From contig NC_079487.1 in NCBI RefSeq assembly GCF_020520425.1, positions 108,038,141 through 108,102,140 of the forward strand: 64,000 bases of DNA, read 5' to 3'. Shown one piece after another: positions 33,128 to 47,102 of the stretch. This stretch comes from Spinacia oleracea (lineage: Eukaryota > Streptophyta > Magnoliopsida > Caryophyllales > Amaranthaceae). Positions within the stretch are counted from its first letter, which is position 1. Each line of letters starts with the position of its first letter. Made by a program: the position numbers and the translations under genes. The notes under the pieces were generated by a model that saw only the letters and a program-made list of their open reading frames with translations, was not told where the DNA came from and made no database searches.

Positions 33128-34714
33128 ATGGATTCTTCAGAGCGTTATTGCTATAACCCAACTCTTCATTGGAATCCCCAGGTTGAAGAATACTTCATAA
33201 AGGCATATGGTGCTGACCATTTCAGTAGGATCTCTAACGCCCTTACTCGCCCTTCTAGCTATTCTTGCCTACGTGTTAATATTCTGAAAACAACAACTGA
33301 TGCTGTCATTGAGAAGCTGTTGTCAATCCAACATGGAACAGATGGCAAAGGCATAAACAATAATCTCATACACAAGTGCCCGATTCCTGGGTTAGATTAT
33401 GTTGTCTTTGTTCGAGGCACAGGGCCTCATGAAATTGATTATGCTTATGCACCTGAACAGCCTGTAAAGGAGGTCATTGTAAGCCGCAAATGTGCTGAGG
33501 CTGTTCTTCGGGGTGCTCAAGTGTATGTCCCTGGTGTTTTGGCATGTAGTGCTCATGTTGAAGAAGGAGACTCAGTTGCTGTTTCTGTTGCCATTGAGCA
33601 ACATGTACCTGGCGGTAAATGGGGTACTGGAATAACACGTGGGATTGTACTTCAGGGCTTAGAGACAGATCCCCAATATTTTCAGCGAAAAGGCCTATAT
33701 ATTGGCCAAGGAACTACAATGATGTCCAGGGCTGGGATTTTCCGAGTGTTACAAGGTGTGGCCATTTCTATGAGTAACAGGGTATTTAATCTTCCTTCTT
33801 TCAACAACGTGCTTGAAGGTGATATTTTTCTCCAGAACCTTCCGAGCATTATTGTTGCTCATGCGTTAGATCCTCAGAAGGGTGAAAGGATATTGGACAT
33901 GTGTGCAGCTCCAGGGGGTAAAACAACTGCCATCGCGATGCTTATGAGAGATGAAGGAGAGGTAGTTGCTGCAGATCGATCACACAACAAGGTAATTGAT
34001 GTTCAAAATTTGGCTGCCGAAATGGGCTTGAAGTCTATAGTTACATGCAAGTTAGATGCTGTGAAGTCTGTTGCTACAGAAAAAGTATCTGACATTGACG
34101 TGACTGAAGATACTTCAAGTTCAAAGTCTTGTTCTATTGTTAAAGAAAAGTTAAATGGAAATATGTTACACAAGGAAAATGTTGTGTCTAACCGCAGGAA
34201 GGATAAAGATAGCATAAAAAATGGGATTGGAAAGAATCACGTAAGTGGTGGTAGAGTTGAAAAATCAAAAGGTTTTGCTCGTAATAGTTTCGATAGAGTT
34301 CTCCTTGATGCACCTTGTTCTGCTCTTGGTTTGAGACCACGATTGTTAGCTGGTGAGGAAACCTTGGAATCTTTGAAGAGTCATAAGTTATACCAGAGGA
34401 AGATGTTTGATCAAGCGGTTCAACTGGTTCGCCCTGGAGGGGTACTTGTATACTCAACCTGTACAATAAATCCTGGTGAAAATGAAGCACTGGTGCGTTA
34501 TGCTCTTGATACATATAAATTTCTGTCACTGGCACCCCAACATCCAAGAGTTGGTGGGCCGGGCCTGGTTGGTCGTTGTGAGTTATCTGACGGGTACATT
34601 GAAGAATGGTTAAGGCCCGGGGAAGAGGAACTTGTGCAGAGGTTTGATCCTTCTACATCTGACACAATCGGGTTTTTTATAGCCAAGTTTAATGTAGGCT
34701 GCAAAGACACATGA
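33128..34714 (+). CDS. NSUN6-type tRNA/RNA cytosine-5 methyltransferase
   Basis: A single coding exon of 528 aa. The start chosen is the ATG giving MDSSERYCYNPTLHWNPQVE. Upstream codons in the frame lie behind a splice acceptor at 33068-33069, so the leader is spliced. Domains: an N-terminal RNA-binding segment; a PUA domain around residues 115-165 (VIVSRKCAEAVLRGAQVYVPG), which marks the NSUN6 branch; and a Rossmann methyltransferase with the SAM loop LDMCAAPGGKTT near 257. Motif IV is DAPCSALG with C397, and motif VI is STCTINPGENE with C445, the two cysteines used in release and attack. A Lys/Ser-rich insert (about 310-385) separates motif I from motif IV. The family methylates C5 of cytosine in tRNA and some mRNA. 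The gene is convergent with the PLATZ gene, stop to stop 1 kb. It appears intact. Confidence 0.93.
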   Translation: MDSSERYCYNPTLHWNPQVEEYFIKAYGADHFSRISNALTRPSSYSCLRVNILKTTTDAVIEKLLSIQHGTDGKGINNNLIHKCPIPGLDYVVFVRGTGPHEIDYAYAPEQPVKEVIVSRKCAEAVLRGAQVYVPGVLACSAHVEEGDSVAVSVAIEQHVPGGKWGTGITRGIVLQGLETDPQYFQRKGLYIGQGTTMMSRAGIFRVLQGVAISMSNRVFNLPSFNNVLEGDIFLQNLPSIIVAHALDPQKGERILDMCAAPGGKTTAIAMLMRDEGEVVAADRSHNKVIDVQNLAAEMGLKSIVTCKLDAVKSVATEKVSDIDVTEDTSSSKSCSIVKEKLNGNMLHKENVVSNRRKDKDSIKNGIGKNHVSGGRVEKSKGFARNSFDRVLLDAPCSALGLRPRLLAGEETLESLKSHKLYQRKMFDQAVQLVRPGGVLVYSTCTINPGENEALVRYALDTYKFLSLAPQHPRVGGPGLVGRCELSDGYIEEWLRPGEEELVQRFDPSTSDTIGFFIAKFNVGCKDT

Positions 34715-35693
34715 GTCTTGTTCAACATAGACAGGTAGATACTGGATTCTTTTGTCATCACCGTTTACCAGATCTCTTTGCCAAACCTTTAACATTCAAA
34801 AGATAACGTTTGAAGTTTGAATCAACAACATTCCATAGTGGTGTTAGCTTCTGATGATGATTTTCTTTTTTATTTGAAGAACTTGGAAAACATTCATGTT
34901 ATGTAATCATATTCATTCATTGATATAGTGTCTGTAAACTGGAAGTGATTTCATCAATGCATGTTACTATTTGATTCCAAAGAAAAGAACTTAACTCATT
35001 AATGTTCTTATGATAAAATTTCAAAGATTGTTATGTTTCTCCTTGAGAATGACATACAGAACAAAATGTTCAAGTCATGGTGAAGCTCGCAACAGCATAA
35101 GGGTTCTCCTGCAGCTTGTATTAGACTCGGCCTACACAAAGAAAGTTGTCGTGAACCGCAATCTCACAGAGTCAGAGTATAGCACTTGATGACGAACCCT
35201 ATAGACCAAACCCCTTCTGTTGACGATCACCATCCATCTAAGTTTTAACAGTATGTTTGGTTCGCATTTACAATTACAGGGAAAAAATGTGAAGGAAACG
35301 AAGGCTCGTGCTTCTATGACTCAAGGCTAAAAAAGAGACTATGTAGACTTTTTCTTTTTGAAGGAATATGTAGACTTTGAGACAACATAAGTTTGTACAC
35401 TAGATTGAAAATCATCGTGGCTAGAACGCTTGTAATTAAACATCATTACCTTGATGGTTTACGGAAACAAGAATAAGCACGTTCCACTGTGAAGGAAGCC
35501 ATAAGTTTTAAACACGATCGAGCAACATTTGCAATTCCATACACAAGGTTAAATGGCTAAGGTACCACCCCCTCAGCAACAATGTTTAATAAAAATGGCA
35601 ATGGTTTGGTTTGACAATGTTTTACATCGCGAATTTGAAAATAGGCAGTCACAAGCTTAACTTTTAACTGGGGCAGAGAAATATGAAGGTCTT
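34715..35693. other. Intergenic region between convergent genes
   Basis: Holds the two 3' UTRs. No repeats or coding signal beyond those. Confidence 0.4.
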
Positions 35694-38600
35694 CTAAAAA
35701 AGAGGTGAACGGTGAGGTATACCCTTTCTCCTCTTGCGAGTCTTGTCCGGTATTGCTATTTGTACTTGCTGTACGATTGCCTCCAGGCCCTCCACTACTT
35801 GATCAAGCAACAGGAATGGAGGAGCTAATTCATTTTCCTTCTTCATGAATGCTTCCACCTGAGATGCATTTGTGCCATAAATTACAGGGAAAGGGATTGA
35901 ATAAAAGAGTGGCTGATTTATCAATATGAGCATTGATTTTGAGCAGAAACAACTCATCAAACAATTCAAACTAGATGTTATAAAACAGTCTATATGGTCC
36001 AGGATTTTTAACTTGTGACCTTCAGAATTAACAAATATAAAACAATTTAACGGGCACATATAATAAAATCAAATACTCCACCTTAGTATAAATTCCAAAA
36101 TAAAACCAAAGTACCAAACAAACATAGCCTTCATAACAGCATGCAATTCACAAGATTTCAAATTCAAACCATTCAATTAAAACGCTATTGTTTTCAAATT
36201 AGTGAGACGAAGCTACAAAATTATAAACCGCGTTACCTTGCAAGAAATGGAGCAGTAATTATAAACTTCATACTCAATCAACTTTCTTTTGCATGTATGG
36301 CATGTCGCCTCCTCATTTGTTTTCGTCCCCGAGTGTGGCAATGGAGTCAAAGCTATGACCATCTGCCTGTTACATCTGTATGGCTGGATACACATGCAAA
36401 TAAAGATTAGGCGATAGTTGTCTAAGTAACATGATCTAGTCATCTACAAACTCTCATATCTTCCATCTTCCTAAGTTGCAAAAACAATAGATATCTAAAG
36501 CATCCTGAACACATATTTGTTATCCTTGTTATCTAACACATATTTCTTTTTTCCTGGCTAAATAAAGTAGTTCAAAGACTAAGGTACAGAACAGGGAAAC
36601 TGATCTGTTCTTCTGAATACAAAGTCGAAAGATAAGGGGGGAAAAGAAACAGATGCAGATTTTAATTTCCCAAGGAATACATAGAAAGACCTCAATCCTT
36701 GCAACAACCTCCCAATTCAGACAGAGATTTCCTATTATCTTTCTCAGAGAATGTGAGAAGCCAAGGATTGTACCAGCAGTAAAAGACTACAAGACACATC
36801 TTCATTGCCATCTCCGTGACAAATTATAGTATACGGCAATTCAGACATATCTATTACTTAGGAGTTGAAGGACATGGTGTTTCTAATCATCTAATAGCAT
36901 CATTAAATTAGTAACTACAAAGACAAAAGACTCGCTAGCCTAAAATATGCAAAAAAATAAAAAATAGTTCCCTGAACCAAGTAAAAAGATAATTAAATAT
37001 TAAAAACTAGTTCCTTGAACTAAGTAAAAATTAATAGAACGGTAAAATCACCTGGATCTTTGAACAATCAACATGCCTCCCTATCTCATCAAGTGGGACC
37101 ACATCCTTGTAAACATGTCGATAGATCTTCAAAAGTTTATGGCCTGCATGGGAAGCTAATGACACACAATACTGGCAGAGAGATGCATCACAATCTATAC
37201 AATACTTGTTCAGCTCATTCCGGCGAATAGGATGTTCAGAACAAGGCTCAAAAAAGGTCCTCCTGAAAAACTTTTCAAGCCACTCTGGCTTTAGCTCTCT
37301 TAAATTAACCTACAATTTTTTTAGAAATGGAACACTATGTATTAGATACTCCATATAAGATTAGATACAACAAAATATATATTAGAACAGCTATCCAAAA
37401 ACAACAAAATAGGATTGTTTCAACTTTTAAAGAGGCGTGAAATGACAGATACTCTGTAATAAGATAAGATACATCACCTGTATGCCCTGACTTGACAGTA
37501 TATCATGGTCTTGCTGAGGCTGTGAATCCTCCTGATTTAGCTTCAACTGAATTTTGGTACTGCCCTGAAGACAACGAAAAGAAGAAACAGATTTCTTAAC
37601 TTTCACCTGCTAAATACCAGAGGTAAGATTACAAGAAAAATAAGACCACATTGCTGCTATTATTGGTCACTTCTACCAACATATTTAAAAGATACTCTCA
37701 GTGTGACCTGAAATTTATTTTAATACTGCGCTCTCATTTTCAATCCTACAATTTACCCCTGGCTAGATTGCCACTTCCATCAACAATACAAACTCACAAA
37801 AGTACCACCCGGCTTAGGTAAAACAAACAAGAACAATGCTGCTAAAAAAATCATCACAGGTAATGATATAAATTCAACTAATCATTACAATAATTGTATA
37901 AAACCTAAATATTTGCTATAGTGATATGTGTACTACAATGGTTTTGTAACTACTTGTGTATTGTGGAAAGTAGATATTAGCTGGCTGCAATGTGCAATCT
38001 TTTAACTGTTCCATGGCTGCAAACCTATTAATGCCCAGACTGCAGTTGATCCATTGACTGGGCAGGAGGACCTGTGAATGATGTTCATCAGAATCTTAGT
38101 AAAGGTTTTGCGAAGATCTAGTAATTCAAAATGCCAGCTCTTGTTCCACCAGCCAGTTAGCTGATATGAGCAGTGGGAAGTACTATTATCACACTATAAT
38201 TAAGGTGCTTCGAACGTCGGTTTTAGTTCTCACTGTAAACACAATACTAGCATTTCTTGATAACTCTGGTGGCATGACTCATACATTCAAAAATATAAGT
38301 TTCGAAGGATAACTTATTCAGAGAGCAATAGAGAAAAATCAATTGCATGGCTGGTGTAAAAAACAAATTTGACAAGGAGAGGGGGGGGGGGTCTTTGGAA
38401 CTTTGGCATCGAGTTGGTATGGTTTTGGTCCAATTCAAACCCATAGGTCATTTATGGAAGAAAATTATAAAAAGACAGGACACTCTCTCTTCCGAGGCGC
38501 TACCACCTCTTCCCCCATCAATTCCACGACCCCGCTGGGTTGCTCTACCATCCAAGCCATCATTTCCCTAAGAACCAACTACAACAAAAAGATACAGAAA

Positions 38601-41600
38601 AGATAATAACTTGAATATCTACCTTACATCTACTTCCTTTAATCATGATAATAAGTGGGTTTTTTACACACTATAGGTCTACATTTGTAACTTTAGTGCG
38701 CAAAATTGACTACAAAAGGTCTGCAACTTTACATTTCACTAAAGTGTTGAATATAAGGGAGGAAGCGAGAGGAAAAGAAAGGAGGCTGTGGAGGGGGACG
38801 AGCAGAAAGACCATATGAGGAAGACTCCATATGAGGACAACAGAGAGATAAAAGGGTGATAATGGAGGTGAGAAGGAAAAAGCAAGAGGTGAAAAGGTGA
38901 GAATGAGGAGGGGTGAAGGGAAAAAAGCGATGGTGAATGACGGAGAGAGAGAGAGAGAGAGAGAGGTGAGCAGTTGATATCGGAAGCAGGGAAGAGGAAG
39001 AGAAAATAGTGTGTGAAAGGGAGGGGGGGTAGGGAGTTAATCTGCCAATCAAAAACTTGTCTACGGCTTTGCCTTTCAGATTTCGCCCGTTATAAATGCA
39101 TGTGTATACCATACAAGGTACCTACCTGGTCTTGGAACTTAGACGAGAACAACTTTGAAACTAATTCAGAGGTAAAGCATCAACTTCTTAGGAAGTATAG
39201 TAAATGTTGAATACATAATGACACGGGAAAAAAGGAAAGAACCACCGTTGCTGATTGTCATAAATGGAAGTGAGAGAGAAAGTCTATTGACCCTAACGAT
39301 AACTAAAAGAGGGCAGGAAAATTGGCTAACTTGACGTGGAGAGAAAATAAGATAACTCCCTCAAAATGTCCAAAATTGATGTTCCACTCACATTATAGTT
39401 AACGGACGAGAATTTCTTGGGAAACGTATTGCTACCTAACTCTGATCTAAGAAAACAGATTAGCTTCTCAATTAGGCTAACCAGGAGAAAAAGTAGCAAA
39501 CCATGGGTTTTTTTAACTTGATGAGAAGAGGGTCCAAAGGTAATTTGGTTCAAAGCTTCACATGCTATGTCAAAGCAGGACCTTGCTACAAGTTTTCCTG
39601 TAATAGTTTCACTTATCTTACAGGGCTTGCCTAATGCATAGGGCTCAGAAAAGGAAATAAGAGTCCAGGAGTTCCAGGATGTAGGATGAGCCCAGGAGAT
39701 TGAGACAGTTTAGTAAGTAAACAGAGACAAGTGAATTATAATGAATAGAAATATGCCTTAATTAATGGTGAAGATCTTCACATCAGGAAACAAACGAAAC
39801 AGGGTACTCCGGGAAGATTTAATTTGGCAGAATAAATATCATGGATCTTTCAGTGTTGACTAGCTTATTTTGTCGGTACTATTTGGCGATGACGGGAAAT
39901 ACGAGAAATAAAAGTAACTCGCCTTACATGTTTTATGGAAGTTTCCAGAGAGGCAAAAAGTAATTGTAACAGCCCCAAACAAACCAATTCTTCCCAATTT
40001 CACCACTTTGCAAAAAAGAATACTTAATAAGATACTCATGTTATGATTATTTAGCTATGTTTGGAAATACTAGTTGAAAAGGAGTTGAAACTGACGAGGC
40101 AGATGACTGTATGAGTTGTTTGGTAGAACTAGTTGTACAAGTAGCTGAAATTTGTATACTTCGTATAATTTTTCGAATAAAAAGAAATAAGATGGTGGCC
40201 GATCTCAGTTCAAACCCAAGGATCTGCCGCATTAATCGGCTAAATATGAATAAATAGCAAAATTTAAAGTCCTTATTAAGACATGATACAAAACTAGAAA
40301 GAGTAGCATCTCAATTTAAGCCATTTCCAGCGCCCTTTATTTTATTTAAGATGCATGCCAAATAACCGTAGTTAGTCAACACATTATACATTTCAGTTCC
40401 TTATCAATTAAGATAGCTGAAATGTGTTACCTTAATTGGCCTTCATTAACACAAGTTAGAGTAAACCTGGGATGTAACAAAGTCAAAAGAACCTTTTTTT
40501 TTGGAAGTTAAGATTTTAGAGCTTGATGGTGGCAACATCACTATATTCAGAAAAACAAAGCACTTGGCTTTGAAATTTAGCAACGATTAAATCGTGGCAA
40601 CAAATCAATTGAAATGCACAAAATAGTGTCTTGTCAGCAAGAAAACTAAGTTTCTATAGACACCGGTCAAAGAGTATATAAGTCCGACCTTTTCTTTTCT
40701 TTTCTTTTCTTTTCTTTTCATTGATTCTCTTTTACTTTATTCTTTCTTTAGAGAAAGGGGTCACAAGGCGCAGGTTAACGGTTTTAACGGTCAATTGACT
40801 ATCAGCAGATTGCAATATGATGATAGAGAACTAATAAATTATTGTCGAGCTGCTCTTTCAGCTCCAAAAGACCATGCCAAGAGTTAATTCAACATTTGAT
40901 ATTTTACCTCAGAAATAATCAAGAACTGAAACCAATCACTTCAACTGAAACCAATCACTTCAACTGAAACCAATCACTTCAATTGAAAACCAATCATAAA
41001 TTCAAATTTGTTAATTTCACTCAATTTGTTAAACCCTTCTTCCAATTAACTTTGTCACATACTCACATCACATGCATGTTTATATACAGTTAATGACAAC
41101 ACCATAAGCCATTAATTTATGACAAAAAGGATCCTATCAAGAAAATGAATCAACTGCAATTTCAGTGTAAGAAGAAGTTCAAACAAAAACAGCTTTAGAA
41201 GAACATCAGCATATTTAATTTTCCATACCTCAAGTGCAACGTTAGAGGACGAACAGCTACCCATCTTCACACCCAAAGGATCAGATCTTCCCTGAGAAAC
41301 ACATGTGAAAACAAAAAGAGTAAAATATCGTTAACATGCAACCCTGAAAAGTTTATAAAGTATGGAAGACAAATTGAAATGTGAACGGGTGGATATCCAA
41401 TTGAATAAACCTAAATCAAAAAAGGAAGAAGATGGCCATGATTCATAGATTGATGCATTCGAGGTGCACTACTTGTTGATATCATGAGATGTTTCAATGA
41501 CGTTTAACGTTGAACAAGGTAACGTAACATTCAGTAACACACTATTGGTGTTTTAGAAGCTTTTTCATTCAGTACAAGACAAGATTGATATTAATGAGTG

Positions 41601-44600
41601 ATTTAATGCTATTGGTCACTACCTCATGAAAAATGCAATCAATCAGTTTTTATACTGCCAAGTTAATCAGAATTTCAATTGGTAGGCTAATACTAAACTT
41701 TTCGGGGAAAAGTACTGAATGATGCAATAATTACGTCACAACGAAATTATATTTAGCATATGAAAGAAGAATCAAGTAAGAACTTCTTTGATTAATGTAG
41801 TTAAAGGTTCTATACTATATTAATGAGGATCAGTTGATTAAAAGGGCTATGCAACCTTTTAAAAAACAATGAGCATCAGATGAGTAAAATTTTGACAAAT
41901 TTAATTTAAATGTGCAATAGAAAATACACCAGAAAAAGTGAGCAACTTCTAAGCACAAAATGGTGTATCTGTTTATCAAAATCAGATATCAAATCAGATA
42001 TCAAAATCAGATATCAAATCAATAATGAGGATCAATCTATCCTATGACAATATCATATCTTCCCCTTGTCAGTGCAATTCATAGCAAAATTCTTCCATGT
42101 GAGATTCTACCAACAAAATACAATTTATAATATTTTACACATTGCACACCAAATAATCTTCAAATACAGTATCTTCTGATGGTTAAGTGCATAAAATTCA
42201 GAAAAGGTTCAAACATTGAATAGAATGGCACTTCAATCAAATGAATCTGTAAATTCCTTCTCCTCTGATTTTCCAACAAAGAAATGTTCCCTACAATTAA
42301 TCAAACTGAGCAGGGCAGGTACACAGAACCTTGGTTTCATGCTTTACCTTGATTTGGATTCACCTACCCGAGGTACAGCAATGAGCCTTCGTTGGTTATG
42401 ACACGTAAAACATTGTATTATAATTTCTTTTCCAAAATAATGCTTGTGCTAATAATACAAATAAGCCTTCAATTCCTTGACTGTGTAGGTATACTCAGTT
42501 CCTCACCCTCAATTTTTAGGGAGGGGGGGGGGGGGGGGGGGGGGAAGTTTTCAGACTTAAACAACTGCAAAAGCTTGTTTTTATAATAGAAATGCTAAAT
42601 CCATATCTTTTCTTGCTGATAATAAAAACTCACAAGATCCTTCCCTGAGTATTTAGTCATAGTAGAAAAATGTTAAATATTTATCAGTTGTTTAATTCTA
42701 TATCTGCTGCCTAATTATTGGAGTTTCCTTATATGTAAATGAATAGCATTCTGCTGAATAATTTATTTCTTCCTCATTGAAAGAAATTAAAAATTAGAAA
42801 AAAGGTAATTCACTACTTCTATGAGTAAGTCCTCTAACTCTTTTCCCCTTAAACTTAGTGGATTAAGTACAAATTTTTATTTATTTCCCCATCAATCTGG
42901 TAGTACTTCTTAAGATCCTTGTGAACTGCGATAAGGATTTCCAGTTGATCCTAGGGTACATAAAAGTTCAATAGCTATAGTATACTTTGAAATTGTTATA
43001 AGTACTTTAAACCTAGATTAATAAAACAATCAGGAGTACAGTAATTCCTTTTCGCTAAACTATGACGACAAGTTGCTAGGATGGACCCCCTCCTGTGTAT
43101 GTTGTCCTCCAATAGAAATCGTCCTCTCAATATTATTTAGGCATAGAAATCAAAGAATATGTGAATCCAATATGACAACAGGAGAATGAATAGAGAAGTA
43201 AATACCTTCATTTTTTCTGCCAATGTGTCTTCATCTGCCGCTTTTTTGTTCTTGATCTCATCAAGCAAAACCAATCTTGCTGCAACAACTTTCGTCTGCA
43301 GAGAAAAAGGAAACTTGACAACGGCACTTGGTTACATTTAAATTTAGAAGAGCTTGCAATGCCTCCTCATTCAAGGTAATTAATAAGCTCATTTTCTAGA
43401 AGCTTTACATGCAAAAAATGTTTTTCAACTTCAAGAACTTTAGGCGAAGTCCAACTAGTGAAAGATGTATTACGTATCTGTGTAAGTAAACAATAGAACA
43501 TATATACAAGAGGCAGATCTTATAATATACAAAGGTTACTAAGATTATCGAGGCAATTATAGGCATAGCTAGTGCGAAGAATGCGAGATGATTGACCCCT
43601 CAATCAAGTGGTACTATTTCCCCTCTTGCCAACTACTGAAAATATTTCCACATTTACACACGAAGCATCTTGATTTCACGCTGTGGGTATTCTTTATGTT
43701 AAACACTTCCCAATTGTCATGTCCTAAATCCAAATTTTCTGGTCTATAAGCCAACTGGAAATCAAGCGAGCCAGGAGAAGAATCGCACAATGTAATATTC
43801 TCAAGAAGACTAAAAAAGGCCCGATGGAGGATTCAATGACTAAAATAAGGTAAAGTAGCAGTATAACAACGGTTGACATGTAAGACTTCATAACATCTAA
43901 TCCACTACAGAAACCCACAATGTGTAACTTCCCGGTCATTTACATGAGCGATGCATCCATGAATACATTTGTGACACAAGCACCGGACTAAAGAAGCATT
44001 GCTAAGCTTTTCAATATGGCAGACAAAAAATCAGAAGCACATTAAGTAGATATTAAAGAAGGTGAACATTCCAAACATGTATTCACCTTCCTCCATGAGT
44101 TCCATCCAGGGGTATCCTCTTTCCCCTGCCGTTCAAATTTTCACGACTATAATATCTCATTCTGTGAGTGCAAATACAATAACAAGTTCCAGACACACGT
44201 GAAAATACTAAGTGCTCTTTAATTTTATTCTTGTTGCAAATTAATACAGGACATCGAGAGAAAAAGAAAAGATATAAACCCACAAACTGCATAGAAGGAA
44301 TGAAATGAACATCTGGATCGTCCTTGTAAGCTTCCGATAGAATGCTGACAAACTCATCAGCCTCCTATATCATGCAGAAAACAATCTTATACGTTTTTTC
44401 ATTTTATTTAGAATGTGTGCATGATAGATAAGCAAATAATAAGTTCCAGTTATTAAAGTACCGAAGTTGAAACTTCGTTCTTCTCATTACTCTGTTTACA
44501 GGATTCTTCTGCAGGCCTGTAAAAAAGGACCAAAGTTTCTGTCAAGAATTGGAAAAAAGGACAAAATAAGGGTCTGAATAGAGTTGTCTGCTTTCGCTTA

Positions 44601-46278
44601 CAAATGCAGGACACTAATAGCTTCACTCGCAGTTTTTTGTTTAATGTTGGAGTATATTCGATTATGGACCTGAAAAGAGAAAGAAAATAATACATATACG
44701 AGTACTTAGTTTGATGATATTGTAATCAGTTGAAATCACAAGACATATAGAAAGAACCCAAATGCTTTACCTCATTCTCTTTTAAGAATTTGAGGTCCTT
44801 GCAGACGATTTCTTGAAATTCTAAGTTGTCAATTCTGCAATATAAGTACGAGATCTAAAAGTATTTCTCCCATTTAAGTGTCTCGTATCTTAGTTTGTAA
44901 GCACTTACCCCGTATTTTGTACTAGTAATTTCCTCATCATATCAAGCCTTTTCTCCCGTTCTGGATTCAAAATCTTTGTTGGTTTTCCCTGTAATAAATT
45001 AAGGTTACTAAACACAAAATTACCAAACAACTATGGAGTACAGTGGATGTAAAGACTGCAATGCAGTTGCACCAAGACAATAGGATATAAAGTCTGCTCT
45101 ATAGAAGTTGGCACCTCTAATTTATCTTGCAGAAACCTTTCAGGAATCTTCAGCATACTGTCATACAAAGCCTTAGAAGTGCTGCAATCAATCCGAACTT
45201 TTGCCCCTGCCTCCTGCGGTGAAATGAATTGGAGTCTAAACAGGAATTCTTAACTGTTAATATGGAAACAAAACTATTGTTAAAAATTTAAGATTCATTT
45301 AGCCTCTAAACTGAACAAAGTTACTCAACCAAGGTCGTCTTATGAAGAAGAATCACTGTATCTCTTAAGAATGCAAAAAATGGAATAAAAAAGGGTGAAT
45401 GACTTGAGAGTTGGGATTAAGTGGAAAAAACAGCCTTTGGTAAGTATATTTGGTCTTCAGTAGTGAAGAAAGAACTTCTCTGAGATCATTTGGCACATAC
45501 TATCTAGTGAAGAAAAATCTTCTCTAAGTTAATTTTGCACATACTATCCACTGGAGAAGCAAGAAACCTAAAGTATTTCCTTGAGTTGGAAAAATGGTCA
45601 TTAAGTCATCATATTACAAACTACACAAGAACCACTAATGCCACAATCACACACAAGCAGCATAACACTAGCACACCAGCATGGATATGCACCAATTCCA
45701 TGGACTAAAAAACAATCAATAATTTCCCTTGTAAGTATAATTCTGAAACCGAACAATTACTTTTCATCTTCTCCCTTGTTTTCAAAGATGGTCAATTTCC
45801 AAATTGAGTCAAATTTTCCTCTAAAAGAAACCATTTCAAATCCATGAAATGCAGTGTAATGTCACTTAAACTTTCCAAATGTAGTCTTCATCAATTTTTT
45901 CTCTCATATCATGGGAAATGCCTCAAACTCAGAATGCAAAGAAATTCTTAAGTTGTCCAACTCACAACCCCATAGTAAATTTACACATACCTAATAATTC
46001 AATAACATGCAATAAAATTAGCCATATTAATCATGCATGACATCAAAAATCAAACAATGGGGCAAAAAAACATTCATTAGACCCTTTAATTCTCTAAATC
46101 CCGATAATTTTATACAATTATTACAAAAAAATCACAACTTAACATTATACCATAAAGTATTCATAAAACCCAGAAAACACATAAGTCAAAATTGAGCATA
46201 AAAACACAAAGTTCTTGTCCTTTTTTTTTACCCAAAATAGAAACAGAAGCATACCTTCATTTTCTCAGCATCTTGCAT
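35694..46278 (-). CDS. PLATZ zinc-finger protein with a long helical N-terminal extension
   Basis: Thirteen exons join in phase to 426 aa: 46255-46278, 45115-45213, 44909-44988, 44771-44834, 44602-44669, 44462-44516, 44284-44364, 43206-43295, 41229-41291, 37478-37564, 37052-37309, 36237-36383, 35694-35858. Residues 238-372 are the PLATZ domain. Its first site is B-box-like (C260, H263, C274, C277, C282, C285, H291, H294), followed by VYKDVVPLDEIGRHVDCSKI, then a second cluster (CHTCKRKL, YCSISCK). The tail RKRRKGIPHRSP is also typical of PLATZ. These are plant-specific nuclear AT-rich-DNA-binding repressors. Residues 1-237 are mostly charged helix (SKALYDSMLKIPERFLQDKL; LVLLDEIKNKKAADEDTLAE) and I do not recognise them. 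PLATZ proteins usually start close to their zinc domain, at about 200-260 aa. The exon 7 donor (TTT|GTGGGT) is weak. Two genes joined by my splicing cannot be excluded. Confidence 0.8.
37565..41228. other. Large intron of the PLATZ gene
   Basis: A 3.66-kb intron separating the zinc-finger exons from the N-terminal exons. It holds a purine-rich stretch with (GA)n near 38750-38970, a (TTTTC)n run near 40690-40720, and a three-times repeated 'aactgaaaccaatcacttc' near 40925-40985. No element ends recognised. It would also be the natural place for a second promoter if this is two genes. Confidence 0.5.
42523..42544 (+). repeat. G22 homopolymer in a PLATZ intron
   Basis: An uninterrupted run of G within intron 41292-43205, able in principle to form G-quadruplexes. 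Length may be uncertain because of sequencing slippage. Confidence 0.9.
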
Positions 46279-46812
<534 letters not shown>

Positions 46813-47066
46813 AGGATGGTTGAGAACTTTTAGATCATGGCATCTTTGAAACATAACCGTAATACACAAGTGGTAAAACTTGAGAATAGAGCTAATCAAT
46901 GATCAGAAAATTACATCATGGAGTTTTGAGTACAAACTAGTTAGTGTTCCGGGCGATGCTCCGGATAGTAGAAAAATGAATTAATTAGATTATTATATAA
47001 CTCGCTTTGAGTCAAATTTAATTTTCTACATTACAATATATCTTGCTTTGAGTATGCTTTAATAAA

Positions 47067-47071
47067 TCTAA

Positions 47072-47102
<31 letters not shown>

